Shown: positions 8,850 to 16,704 of the stretch, in pieces
How the letters are laid out: every line of letters starts with the position of its first letter
How positions within the stretch are numbered: the stretch's first letter is position 1
Assembly: GCA_003094535.1 (NCBI GenBank)
Contig: NATV01000085.1
Span: 1-36,027, forward strand
DNA length: 36,027 bases
Reading direction: 5' to 3'
Source: a gamma proteobacterium symbiont of Ctena orbiculata
GTDB lineage: Bacteria > Pseudomonadota > Gammaproteobacteria > Chromatiales > Chromatiaceae
Program-made: the position numbers and the translations under genes
The notes under the pieces: generated by a model
Told to the model about the DNA's origin: nothing
The model's database searches: none
What the model saw: the letters and a program-made list of their open reading frames with translations, nothing else

Positions 8850-11267
8850 ATGAATTCAACTGCTCAAATGAGTGTGCAGGAAGTAAGTAAACCGGCTATC
8901 GGCATACCCGTCTTCGGGCAGGTCGCCGTGCTCGGCGCCGGCGTGATGGGGGCGCAGATAGCCGCCCACTTCGCCAATGCCGGCATACCGGCCCTGCTGT
9001 TCGACCTGCCCAAGGAGGGTAAGGACAAAAGCGCTATCGCCAAACAGGCGATCAAGGCGCTTGCAAAGCAGAAACCAGAGCCTTTGGCCATCGCCCGCTA
9101 CGCCTCGAGAATCACCCCCTGCAACTATGACGATGACCTGGAAAAGCTCTCAGCCTGCGACCTGGTGATCGAGGCGATCGCGGAAAGAATGGAGTGGAAG
9201 GGCGATCTCTATCAAAAGATCGCCCCCCACCTCAATCCCGAGGCGGTTCTTGCCAGCAATACCTCCGGCCTCTCCATCACCGAGCTGGCCGCGGGACTTC
9301 CCGCCGATCTGCGCAGGCGTTTTCTCGGCATCCATTTTTTCAATCCGCCGCGCTATATGCCGCTGGTCGAGTTGATCGCCCAAGCCGAGACTTCACCTGC
9401 GGTGACAGACAGCATCGAGAGCTTTTGCGTAGCCACCCTCGGCAAGGGGATCGTCAGGGCCAGGGACACGGTCAATTTCATCGCCAACCGGCTGGGACTC
9501 TTCTCCATGATGGCGGCCATCCATCACGCGGAGCGGCTCGCGCTCAATTTCGAGACCGTCGACACATTGACAGGAAAATCGATTGGCCGGCCAAAAAGCG
9601 CGACCCTGCGAACGGCAGACCTGGTAGGGCTTGATACCATGCGCCATGTATTGAACAACACCGCAGAAAGCCTCAAGGGTGATCCATGGGCATCGGTTTA
9701 CAGCATACCCGGCTGGCTCGACACCCTGGTTGAAAACGGTGCCCTTGGCGCCAAGACCAAGGCGGGTGTCTATAAAAAACAGGAGGGTGAAATCCTGGTC
9801 TATGAACCTGCCGACAGCAGTTACCGCAAAAGCAGAGTCAAGATACCGGGCAAGGTTGAAAAGGTCCTGAAGGACTACAAGAATCCCCATCGCCTGGCAA
9901 AGCTTCGCGAGATCAAGGACCCCCACGCGGAATTCGTCTGGTGCATACAGCGTGATGTCTTTCACTATGCGGCCTATCTGCTCGATACCATCGCCGACAA
10001 CGCCAGGGAGGTCGATATGGCGATCCGTTGGGGATTCGGCTGGAAACAGGGTCCCTTCGAGATCTGGCAGCAGGCCGGATGGCAAGCCATCGCCGAATTG
10101 ATCCAAGAGGACATCGAGAACGGCAGGACGATCGCCAGCGAACCCCTGCCGACATGGGTCAGGGAGATCGACGGGGCACACACCCCCCAGGGATCCTGGT
10201 CGCCCAGCGATAACGCCTATCACCCCCGATCGAGGCTCGAGGTCTATAAGCGTCAGCGCGACCCAGAACTACTGGTCGGCGAACAGCCTGAACGCCGGGA
10301 GGTGCTGTTCGAAAACGATGCCGCACGCTTCTGGCTCAGCGATGGGGATGTCGGGGTGCTGAGCTTCAAGACCAAGATGCATACCATCGACAACGCGGTG
10401 CTCGACAGCCTCAACCAGGCCGCCGAACTGGCTGAAAAGCAGCTGGCGGGGATGGTGATCTGGCATCCGGATGAGCCCTTTAGCGCGGGGGCCGACCTGA
10501 AGTCGTTCATGCCGGTTGCGTTGAAGAGCATCCTGCCGGGAAATACCGCCCTCGACGACCTGCTGCAGAAGTTTCAGCAGAGCTGTATCCGCATGCGCAA
10601 ATCCAACATTCCGGTGGTCGCCGCGGTTCAGGGGTTGGCCCTCGGCGGTGGTTGTGAGCTGATGATGCAGTGCGACCGCGTGGTTGCCGCCCATGAAAGC
10701 TACATCGGCCTGGTCGAGGTGGGTGTGGGACTGATCCCCGCGGGCAGCGGCTGCATGGAGTTGGCCCGGCGCGCCTCGATCAAGGCGGCGGGCGGCGACA
10801 GTTTCGAAGCCCTGAAGGATATTTTCGAGACTGTTGCCATGGGCAAGGTGGCCACCAGTGCCATACAGGCCAAGGCCTTCGGTTATCTGCGCGAGAGCGA
10901 CATTGTGGTGATGAACCGCCATGAACTGCTGCATGCCGCCATTGCCCAGGTGCGGGCGCTCGGCGCCGCCAACTACCGCCCGCCCATCGAGACACCGATC
11001 CGCGCAGGCGGGCGCGCCGCCATTGCCAATTTCAAGGCGGCGATGACCAACATGCATGCCGGCGGTTTTATCTCCGACTACGACATGAAGATCGGTAACT
11101 TCGTCGCCGAGGCGCTTTGCGGCGGCGCGGTCGACGCGGGCACCGAGCTCCCGGAGAGCTGGTATCTGCGCTATGAGCGGGAGGGCTTCCGCTCGCTGTT
11201 GAAAAATACTAAGACACACGCCCGGGTGAAACATATGCTCGATACCGGCAAGCCCCTGCGCAACTGA
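8850..11267 (+). CDS. 3-hydroxyacyl-CoA dehydrogenase / enoyl-CoA hydratase fusion (FadN-like order)
   Basis: This 805-aa bifunctional beta-oxidation enzyme carries out hydration of enoyl-CoA and NAD-dependent oxidation of 3-hydroxyacyl-CoA. The order is reversed relative to FadB/FadJ. The NAD-binding dehydrogenase domain comes first (GAGVMG at 29-34, catalytic His162 and Glu174 in the HFFNPPRYMPLVEL stretch). The crotonase domain is at the C-terminus, from about 490. Both crotonase catalytic glutamates are present: Glu603 in LGGGCEL and Glu623 in GLVEVGVGLIP. This architecture is that of FadN-type proteins. The ATG at 8850 follows a strong GGAGGAG site. It lies between fadE and the thiolase, with 14 bp to the latter, so all core steps of the spiral are in one transcript. 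Confidence 0.93.
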   Translation: MNSTAQMSVQEVSKPAIGIPVFGQVAVLGAGVMGAQIAAHFANAGIPALLFDLPKEGKDKSAIAKQAIKALAKQKPEPLAIARYASRITPCNYDDDLEKLSACDLVIEAIAERMEWKGDLYQKIAPHLNPEAVLASNTSGLSITELAAGLPADLRRRFLGIHFFNPPRYMPLVELIAQAETSPAVTDSIESFCVATLGKGIVRARDTVNFIANRLGLFSMMAAIHHAERLALNFETVDTLTGKSIGRPKSATLRTADLVGLDTMRHVLNNTAESLKGDPWASVYSIPGWLDTLVENGALGAKTKAGVYKKQEGEILVYEPADSSYRKSRVKIPGKVEKVLKDYKNPHRLAKLREIKDPHAEFVWCIQRDVFHYAAYLLDTIADNAREVDMAIRWGFGWKQGPFEIWQQAGWQAIAELIQEDIENGRTIASEPLPTWVREIDGAHTPQGSWSPSDNAYHPRSRLEVYKRQRDPELLVGEQPERREVLFENDAARFWLSDGDVGVLSFKTKMHTIDNAVLDSLNQAAELAEKQLAGMVIWHPDEPFSAGADLKSFMPVALKSILPGNTALDDLLQKFQQSCIRMRKSNIPVVAAVQGLALGGGCELMMQCDRVVAAHESYIGLVEVGVGLIPAGSGCMELARRASIKAAGGDSFEALKDIFETVAMGKVATSAIQAKAFGYLRESDIVVMNRHELLHAAIAQVRALGAANYRPPIETPIRAGGRAAIANFKAAMTNMHAGGFISDYDMKIGNFVAEALCGGAVDAGTELPESWYLRYEREGFRSLLKNTKTHARVKHMLDTGKPLRN

Positions 11268-11281
11268 ACGAGGAGAAGAGT

Positions 11282-12466
11282 ATGAGTGAACAGGCCTATA
11301 TCGTTGCAGCAAGGCGGACCCCCGTCGGCAAAGCGCCTCGTGGCGTATTCCGCCAGACCCGTCCGGACGATCTCCTCACCCATGTCATCCAGGGTGTGGT
11401 CAGCGACAGCGGCGGACTGCAGGGCGAACAGATCGACGATGTGATCATCGGTTGCGCCATGCCCGAGGCCGAGCAGGGTCTCAACGTGGCCCGCATCGCC
11501 ACCCTGCTTGCCGGACTGCCGGACAGCGTACCCGGTGTCACGATCAACCGCTTCTGCTCCTCCGGCCTGCAGAGCATCGCCATGGCGGCGGACAGAATCC
11601 GCCTCGGCGAGGCCGACATCGTCATCGCCGGCGGTGTCGAAAGTATGAGCATGGTACCGATGATGGGCAACAAGGTGGCGATGAATCCGGCGGTGTTCGA
11701 GGATGAGAATGTGGCGATTGCCTATGGCATGGGGGTCACCGCGGAAAAGGTGGCGGAGCGCTGGAAGGTCAGCCGCGAGGATCAGGACGCCTTCGCCCAG
11801 CGAAGCCATCAACGGGCATTGGCCGCCATCAGCGCCGGCCATTTCGACAAGGAGATACTGCCCTACACGGTGCAACAGCACCTGCCCGACGGGGGAAACG
11901 CGATACGGCTGGTAGAAAAACTGGTAGCCACCGACGAGGGACCGAGAGCCGACTCGAGCCTCGAGGGACTGGCCAAGTTGCGTCCGGTATTTGCCGCCAA
12001 GGGGAGTGTAACCGCGGGCAACAGTTCGCAAATGAGTGACGGTGCAGGCGCCGTGGTGGTGATGAGCGAGCGCAAGATGCGGGCCTTGAATCTGGAACCC
12101 CTGGCGCGCTTCGCAGGATACAGTGTCGCCGGCGTGCCCGCGGAGATCATGGGCATTGGGCCCAAGGAGGCGATTCCCAAGCTGGAGAGGCAGACGGGGA
12201 TCAAGCTCGATGAAATCGCCTGGATCGAACTCAACGAGGCCTTCGCCGCGCAGAGCCTGGCGGTAATGCGGGAGATGGATATGGATCCGCAAAAGGTCAA
12301 TCCCCTCGGCGGCGCCATCGCCCTGGGACATCCGCTGGGAGCGACCGGCGCGATTCGCACCGCCACCCTGCTCCACGGTCTGCAGCGAACCGATGAGCGT
12401 TACGGCATGGTGACCATGTGTATCGGCACCGGAATGGGTGCCGCCGGGCTGTTCGAGCGTTGTTAA
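11282..12466 (+). CDS. fadA: Acetyl-CoA acyltransferase (3-ketoacyl-CoA thiolase)
   Basis: This 394-aa degradative thiolase cleaves 3-ketoacyl-CoA to acetyl-CoA and a shortened acyl-CoA. The nucleophile is Cys92 in NRFCSSGLQS. The C-terminal catalytic pair is His350 in ALGHPLGATGA and Cys380 in MCIGTGMGAAGL. Length and motifs are normal for the family. A GAGGAG site precedes the ATG, 14 bp after the FadN-like gene, so it is probably the thiolase partner of that enzyme. The label fadA is by function; it may be closer to a FadI or FadN-partner lineage. The gene ends 40 bp before the hotdog protein gene. Confidence 0.93.
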   Translation: MSEQAYIVAARRTPVGKAPRGVFRQTRPDDLLTHVIQGVVSDSGGLQGEQIDDVIIGCAMPEAEQGLNVARIATLLAGLPDSVPGVTINRFCSSGLQSIAMAADRIRLGEADIVIAGGVESMSMVPMMGNKVAMNPAVFEDENVAIAYGMGVTAEKVAERWKVSREDQDAFAQRSHQRALAAISAGHFDKEILPYTVQQHLPDGGNAIRLVEKLVATDEGPRADSSLEGLAKLRPVFAAKGSVTAGNSSQMSDGAGAVVVMSERKMRALNLEPLARFAGYSVAGVPAEIMGIGPKEAIPKLERQTGIKLDEIAWIELNEAFAAQSLAVMREMDMDPQKVNPLGGAIALGHPLGATGAIRTATLLHGLQRTDERYGMVTMCIGTGMGAAGLFERC

Positions 12467-12506
12467 AAGATCCTTATCGGGTATGCTTTTTGAAGGAGTA
12501 AACTGC

Positions 12507-13013
12507 ATGAGTGGTGAAACTGTGGCCGCACCAGGCACTACACCCGAAGAGCGTGTGGTGACCCTTTGGAGACGCTTCGGAAACAACGCCGTCGGTAGGC
12601 GCATCTACAGCCTGCTGTTCGGACGCATGGTGCCCTATACCGGTACCATCCGCCCGCAGATCGAGGAGATCTCTCCCGGCCGGGCCAAGGTTATCCTGCA
12701 GGACAGGGGCGCAGTGCGTAACCATCTCAACTCGATTCACGCCATCGCCCTGGCGAATCTCGGTGAACTGGCGAGCGGTCTGGCGCTGATCGCGGCGATG
12801 CCGAAATCGGCCAAGGGTATAGTCACCCGCCTCGAGATCGACTACCTGAAAAAGGCCCGCGGCACCCTGACCGCCATCGGCGAGGCGGAGGTGCCGGAAG
12901 CGATCAACGAACCCACCAGCCTCGAGGCCCGAGCGACGATCTGGAACCGTGACGGAGAGAGCGTCGCAACCCTCAGCGTGCACTGGCTGCTGAGTCCCAG
13001 GGAGCCGGCGTGA
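12507..13013 (+). CDS. DUF4442 hotdog-fold protein, likely acyl-CoA thioesterase
   Basis: The 168-aa product resembles DUF4442/PaaI-type hotdog proteins. IRPQIEEISPGRAKVILQDR leads into the conserved VRNHLNSIHAIALANLGELA helix, where Asn and His near the start of the helix are typical of the family, followed by beta strands ending in SVHWLLS. The expected role is hydrolysis or binding of acyl-CoA thioesters, perhaps releasing CoA when intermediates build up. The ATG at 12507 has AAGGAG eight bases upstream, better than the in-frame ATG at 12483. Its stop overlaps the GTG start of the next gene by 4 bp (GTGA), indicating translational coupling inside the fad operon. The substrate is not known. 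Confidence 0.82.
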   Translation: MSGETVAAPGTTPEERVVTLWRRFGNNAVGRRIYSLLFGRMVPYTGTIRPQIEEISPGRAKVILQDRGAVRNHLNSIHAIALANLGELASGLALIAAMPKSAKGIVTRLEIDYLKKARGTLTAIGEAEVPEAINEPTSLEARATIWNRDGESVATLSVHWLLSPREPA

Positions 13014-14008
13014 ACCCTGATTCCCCGCTGGAAACCCGGTTCACCAGGGAGGCCGGGGTTCGGGTGCCATTGATATGCGGACCGATGTATCCCTGCTCCA
13101 ATCCCGAACTGGTTGCCGCCGCATCCGAGGCCGGCGGCATCGGCATCATCCAGCCGGTCTCCATGACCTTCGTCCACGGCCACGATTTTCGCCAAGGGAT
13201 CAAACTGATCAAAAGCCTCACCGATAAACCGGTCGGCATGAATGCCCTGATCGAAAAATCCTCCAGGAAATATCACGACCGGATGGTGGAGTGGGTCTCC
13301 ATCGCCCTCGACGAAGGTGTGCGTTTCTTCATCACCTCGCTGGGCAATCCCCGCTGGGTGGTCGACCGCGTCAAGGCCTACGACGGCATCGTCTACCACG
13401 ATGTCACCGAGCGCAAATGGGCATTGAAGGGGCTCGACGGCGGGATCGACGGCCTGATCGCCGTCAACAACCGCGCCGGCGGACACGCCGGCCCCCACTC
13501 CCAACTGCAACTGTTGGATCAACTCGGCGACCTCGAGGTACCGCTGATCTGTGCCGGCGGTATCGGCAACGAGAAGCAGTTCGCCGAGGCGATCGAGCAG
13601 GGCTACGCAGGCTGCCAGCTGGGCACACGCTTCATCGCCACCAGGGAGTGCAGCGCGGCGATGCCCTACAAACAGGCCATCCTCGATGCCGGGGAGAGCG
13701 ATATCGTGCTCAGCAATCGCATCACCGGGGTCCCGGTTTCGATCATCAAGACACCCTATATCGAAAAGATCGGCACCAAGGCGGGGGCGTTCGCCCGCTG
13801 GATGTTGCAGGGGAGTAAAACCAAGCACTGGATGCGCATGTTCTATACCCTCCGCTCCGCTTTTCAATTACGAAAATCTTCCCTCGACGAAAAGGGTGAG
13901 ACGGAATTCTGGCAGGCGGGTAAGAGCGTTGCGGGTATTCAACAGATCGAGCCTGTTGCCACTATTATCAGTAGATATGAAACTGCCCTGCAGGAATTCA
14001 ATAGTTAA
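13010..14008 (+). CDS. Nitronate monooxygenase-family flavoprotein
   Basis: This 332-aa TIM-barrel FMN protein belongs to the nitronate monooxygenase / 2-nitropropane dioxygenase family, which also includes the enoyl-ACP reductase FabK. Features seen are PLICGPMYPCSNPELV at the N-terminus, AGGIGII near 41-47, the conserved His159 in NNRAGGHAG, and the phosphate-binding CAGGIGNEKQF ... GCQLGTRF. It starts with GTG overlapping the DUF4442 stop by 4 bp and is the last gene of the fad operon. That position suggests it acts on an acyl-CoA or on nitro-compounds made from fatty acids, rather than being a general detoxifier. The actual reaction cannot be read from the sequence. Confidence 0.85.
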   Translation: MNPDSPLETRFTREAGVRVPLICGPMYPCSNPELVAAASEAGGIGIIQPVSMTFVHGHDFRQGIKLIKSLTDKPVGMNALIEKSSRKYHDRMVEWVSIALDEGVRFFITSLGNPRWVVDRVKAYDGIVYHDVTERKWALKGLDGGIDGLIAVNNRAGGHAGPHSQLQLLDQLGDLEVPLICAGGIGNEKQFAEAIEQGYAGCQLGTRFIATRECSAAMPYKQAILDAGESDIVLSNRITGVPVSIIKTPYIEKIGTKAGAFARWMLQGSKTKHWMRMFYTLRSAFQLRKSSLDEKGETEFWQAGKSVAGIQQIEPVATIISRYETALQEFNS

Positions 14009-14041
14009 CCGCAATCAAGCATAGATTTTTCTTTAAAGCAG

Positions 14042-14174
14042 CTGTTTAAATTACCACTTAAGCTGGCTACGCCGACCCACCGCGGAATCCTACGCTTCAT
14101 TCGAATGATCTAGCTGATACATGCACTCCCATGATTGTGTGAGGGAATGAATATAAAGTGGTAATTCTAAGCAG
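14042..14174. repeat. 133-bp stretch bounded by inverted repeats, MITE-like
   Basis: The left arm (14042-14059) and right arm (14156-14174) are inverted copies. The inner 11 bases AATTACCACTT / AAGTGGTAATT are perfect, and with a one-base gap the match extends to about 17 of 19. The stretch contains no gene and lies between the convergent ends of the nitronate monooxygenase and CTERM genes. The form is that of a miniature inverted-repeat element or remnant; I could not identify a target-site duplication. A two-sided transcription terminator is less likely because the arms are about 96 bases apart. Confidence 0.4.
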
Positions 14175-14254
14175 AATACCTATAGATAGGGCTCGCCTTT
14201 AGACTTATCAATTCCCGGAAATTTCCTACTAGACGAGTATCCTATGCAGCGTTC

Positions 14255-14869
14255 TTATGATTTCTTTTTACCGAACCTCCATAAACCGATCAATGCAGAA
14301 GAAAAAAGCAGGGCGGCGCCTGGTACAGGTACTGGCGAAGGAGTGACTCGGAAATTTAGATCACATCCTGACGGACAGGATGATAAGGGAGATGCACTAG
14401 AATGAAAAAGTTGACCGCCCAGGTAAGCATCACTGAGTCCATTATAAACCACACCCACTTTGTAACTGGAACCGGTTGTAACTGTTGCAGTATAGGTATC
14501 CCCAATAGTCAAATCTGTACCGGAAAAATTAAAATCGATAAATTGTGGTGTGTCATACGTACCTGGAAGTACAGCCGGCAGGGTTTGCGCAACCGAGTTC
14601 ACTACATTCCCACCGAATCCTGCACCTTCGTATAGAGTCATTGTTACGGGAAGATTTGCCAACGTAGGATTCATATCACTGAACGCAAACGCAATAGATC
14701 CTAATCGTAGATCTTCTGCTATAAAACTCTGTCCTATTGGATCATATGCTGCAATTGCAAGGTCGAACTGACCAGAGTTTTGGATAATAGTTGCTGCTTC
14801 GGCTGTGCTTATAAGCCCCACAAACAGTACTGATGCGGCAAATAACTCTGAGTGACATTTCTTATTCAA
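14255..14869 (-). CDS. Secreted VPxPA/PEP-CTERM-type sorting-signal protein
   Basis: The 204-aa product starts with a signal peptide (cut near residue 25, after ISTAEA). The mature part is rich in Thr, Ser, Gly and Asp, and its predicted beta strands include LRLGSIAFAFSDMN and IDFNFSGTDLTIGDTYTATV. It ends in a tripartite sorting signal: VPVPGAALLF, a hydrophobic helix, and the basic tail RFGKKKS. That is the VPxPA/VPLPA variant of PEP-CTERM, processed by an exosortase in known systems. Two cysteines (SSCPSGCDL) may pair. The start is TTG at 14869, supported by GGGAG eight bases upstream and by the signal peptide beginning there. G+C is visibly lower than in neighbouring genes. The specific function is unknown. 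Confidence 0.82.
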   Translation of the reverse strand: MNKKCHSELFAASVLFVGLISTAEAATIIQNSGQFDLAIAAYDPIGQSFIAEDLRLGSIAFAFSDMNPTLANLPVTMTLYEGAGFGGNVVNSVAQTLPAVLPGTYDTPQFIDFNFSGTDLTIGDTYTATVTTGSSYKVGVVYNGLSDAYLGGQLFHSSASPLSSCPSGCDLNFRVTPSPVPVPGAALLFSSALIGLWRFGKKKS

Positions 14870-14980
14870 TGTATATCTCCCTAATAACCACTAACGTCCT
14901 ACTTATCGAAATCCCGAGTCTTTAATCGTCATGCTTGATTCAAAAATTCTAAGACTTCCCTAAGTACCCCAGCCCTGTAA

Positions 14981-14996
14981 TGCAACAAACACACCA
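14981..14996 (-). promoter_or_regulatory. Sigma-54 (RpoN) promoter of the CTERM gene
   Basis: On the minus strand the site reads TGGTGTGTTTGTTGCA. The invariant GG and GC doublets are exactly ten bases apart and the -12 element TTGCA is perfect; compare the consensus TGGCACG-N4-TTGCA. Transcription would start about 12 bases past the GC, near 14970, giving a 5' leader of about 100 bases before the TTG start at 14869. Dependence of PEP-CTERM genes on RpoN and a PrsK/PrsR-type two-component system is known from other bacteria. I did not find a clear upstream activator site. Confidence 0.6.
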
Positions 14997-15365
14997 AAAA
15001 CTATATATATTTTATATACAATTAGTTAGGATGAAGTAATACTATTTTTAAACATGTACTGTAAAATTTATCGACACCTGAACTATATGGCCTCTCAATG
15101 CTTACAAGAGATGATATATAACAACCGCATCTCTTTCTGAATTCATGCTTAGTAAGGATACACCACCAGCTACACTCGTTACTTCACTAGTGCATGGTAA
15201 GAAAGCCACAATCAATGGCTAGGGCGATTTCGCGTTGGATGTTGCAAGGCTAAAAATGCCAAACACGGTATGCGTATGCCGACCCCTGTGCTTCGCCTTC
15301 CTCTGATTCTCACGATCCACCCTGTGAATCCATGCCCCGCCCCAATACTCACCCAAGTGAATGCA

Positions 15366-15387
15366 TTCCCACGCTGGAGCGTAGGAA
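15366..15387. repeat. REP-like extragenic palindrome
   Basis: TTCCCACGCT and AGCGTAGGAA form a 10-base stem with one mismatch around a two-base GG loop. The core, with flanking CATTCCCACGC and GTAGGAACG, resembles a dispersed extragenic repeat common in gammaproteobacterial genomes. The single mismatch suggests an old copy. It lies between the CTERM gene and sat. Confidence 0.5.
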
Positions 15388-15439
15388 CGAAGCCACATGG
15401 AGATGAAGTCAATGTGTATTGAAGACATCCCGCCAGAAA

Positions 15440-15465
15440 AAACCCCGGTAATAGTACCGGGGTTT
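15440..15465 (-). terminator. Rho-independent terminator downstream of sat
   Basis: A perfect 11-bp stem (AAACCCCGGTA / TACCGGGGTTT) with a four-base loop is followed on the minus strand by a T-run running into CT. It lies 52 bp past the sat stop, is G+C-rich, and has the T-tract only on the sat-sense side, so it terminates the sat transcript. Confidence 0.85.
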
Positions 15466-15477
15466 ATTATCAGCAAT

Positions 15478-15496
15478 GCCCGCCACAGTGGCGGGC
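15478..15496 (-). repeat. Hairpin between sat stop and its terminator
   Basis: GCCCGCCAC and GTGGCGGGC are perfect inverted copies around a single base, giving a stable stem of about 8 bp with a 3-base loop. There is no T-run on the minus strand, so alone it is not a classical terminator. Placed 20 bp past the sat stop, it could protect the mRNA 3' end or act in tandem with the next hairpin. Confidence 0.6.
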
Positions 15497-15516
15497 TTTG
15501 TATGTAGCAAAATAAG

Positions 15517-16704
15517 TTACTTGATCGACTGATAGTAGTCGATCAGGATCTGCGCCACCTCGGGGCGGGAGAACTCCTTGGGCGGGGCGATGCCCTGGCC
15601 CAGCATCTCGCGCACCTTGGTGCCGGAGAGGAGGACGAAGTCCTCTTTCTCGTGATCCGGAGCCTCGCACATCATCACCACCTTGTTCAGCTTCTTTGAC
15701 CAGGCGGTGTGGTCGGCCTTGAAGATCTGGATCTCCAGGGCGCCGGCCGGGACCTCGTCATCGAAGATGGTCTGGGCATCGAAGGCGCCGTAGTAGTCGC
15801 CCACCCCGGCATGATCCCGGCCGATGATGAAGTGGGTGGCGCCCATGTTCTGACGGAAGTAGGCATGGAGCACCGCCTCCCGGGGACCGGCGTAGAGCAT
15901 GTCGAAACCGTAGCCGGTCACCATGGCGCTGTTGGGCGGGAAATAGAGCTCCACCATCTTGCGGATCGCCGCGTCGCGAACCGGTGCGGGGATATCGCCG
16001 GGTTTCAGCTTACCCAACAGCATGTGGATGACCAGGCCGTCGCAGCCGAGCCGATCCATCGCCATGTGACAAAGCTCCTCATGGGCCAGGTGCATCGGAT
16101 TGCGGGTCTGGAAGGCGACGATCTTGCTCCAGCCGCGCTCCTTGATCTCATTGCGGATCTCCACCGCGGTACGGAAGGTATCGGGAAAGTCGATCTGGAA
16201 ATAGGAGAAGTTCAACACCTGGATCGGTCCGGAAAGGGCGATCTGCCCCTGGCTGTTGAACGCGGCCACACCCGGATGTTCGCTGTCGCTGGTGCGATAG
16301 ACCTTATCGGTCATTATCGCCATCTGCTCGTCGCTGACCTCTTCGATGTTCTCGATATCCATGATCGCCAGCACCGGATTGCCCTCGACATTGGGGTCTC
16401 GCAGTGCGACACGCTTGGCATCGCCGATCTCATCCGTACTCTTGAGCAGGCAGAGCACGGGTACCGGGAAGAAGCTGCCATCGGTCAGGGTCATCTTTTC
16501 CGCTGCGCCCATGGCATCGGCGACAGTCATGAAGCCTGTCAGCGGATTGAAGTAGCCTGCCCCCATCATCACCGCGTTACCGGCGGCCTGAGAACTGATC
16601 ACCACCGAGGGCAGGGATTCAGCCTCGTGTGAGAGCTTGTGGTGGGTATCGGGATCGTAGACAAACAAAGGTTGTAGTTCCGAGGAACCGACTGGGTTGA
16701 TCAT
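15517..16704 (-). CDS. sat: ATP sulfurylase (sulfate adenylyltransferase)
   Basis: This 395-aa homo-oligomeric ATP sulfurylase interconverts sulfate plus ATP with adenylylsulfate plus pyrophosphate. The nucleotide-binding motifs are present: FQTRNPMHLAHE (Gln199 to His208) and the GRDHAGVGDYYG loop at 295-306. The single-subunit form without a kinase domain is the one found in sulfur oxidisers and sulfate reducers, not the CysDN assimilatory form. In an oxidiser it runs towards ATP and sulfate after AprBA has made adenylylsulfate, but no apr genes are in this window, so the direction is inferred. The ATG at 16704 has GGAGA upstream. It is a monocistronic unit with its own terminator and a 300-bp upstream region. 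Confidence 0.95.
   Translation of the reverse strand: MINPVGSSELQPLFVYDPDTHHKLSHEAESLPSVVISSQAAGNAVMMGAGYFNPLTGFMTVADAMGAAEKMTLTDGSFFPVPVLCLLKSTDEIGDAKRVALRDPNVEGNPVLAIMDIENIEEVSDEQMAIMTDKVYRTSDSEHPGVAAFNSQGQIALSGPIQVLNFSYFQIDFPDTFRTAVEIRNEIKERGWSKIVAFQTRNPMHLAHEELCHMAMDRLGCDGLVIHMLLGKLKPGDIPAPVRDAAIRKMVELYFPPNSAMVTGYGFDMLYAGPREAVLHAYFRQNMGATHFIIGRDHAGVGDYYGAFDAQTIFDDEVPAGALEIQIFKADHTAWSKKLNKVVMMCEAPDHEKEDFVLLSGTKVREMLGQGIAPPKEFSRPEVAQILIDYYQSIK

Larger units (their letters stand above)
14870..15435. other. AT-rich non-coding region upstream of the CTERM gene
   Basis: About 570 bp has no credible gene. It holds the sigma-54 promoter of the CTERM gene (14981-14996), a very AT-rich run at about 15000-15060, and a REP-like palindrome (15366-15387). 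Two minus-strand open frames near 15212-15476 read through the palindrome and have no ribosome-binding site or family likeness. The left part is much more AT-rich than the surrounding genes. Confidence 0.6.

Noticed and set aside
10269-11312. 347-aa minus-strand open frame opposite the FadN-like gene
   Set aside because: Shadow of a gene whose active-site residues are all present.
11171-12604. 477-aa minus-strand open frame across the thiolase gene
   Set aside because: It is antisense to a thiolase with all catalytic residues; high-G+C codon bias makes long antisense frames. Its sequence is low-complexity His/Gly/Gln-rich with no family likeness.
12842-13867. 341-aa minus-strand open frame opposite the nitronate monooxygenase gene
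   Set aside because: Shadow frame; the plus-strand gene has clear family motifs and operon coupling.
14012-14940. 10-base inverted repeat (AATCAAGCAT / ATGCTTGATT) bracketing the CTERM gene
   Set aside because: A single 10-base match in about 1 kb of AT-rich DNA is expected by chance; the arms do not extend.
15212-15476. Two minus-strand frames (66 and 85 aa) upstream of the CTERM gene
   Set aside because: They read through a REP-like palindrome and lack ribosome-binding sites; such frames are typical of this repeat.
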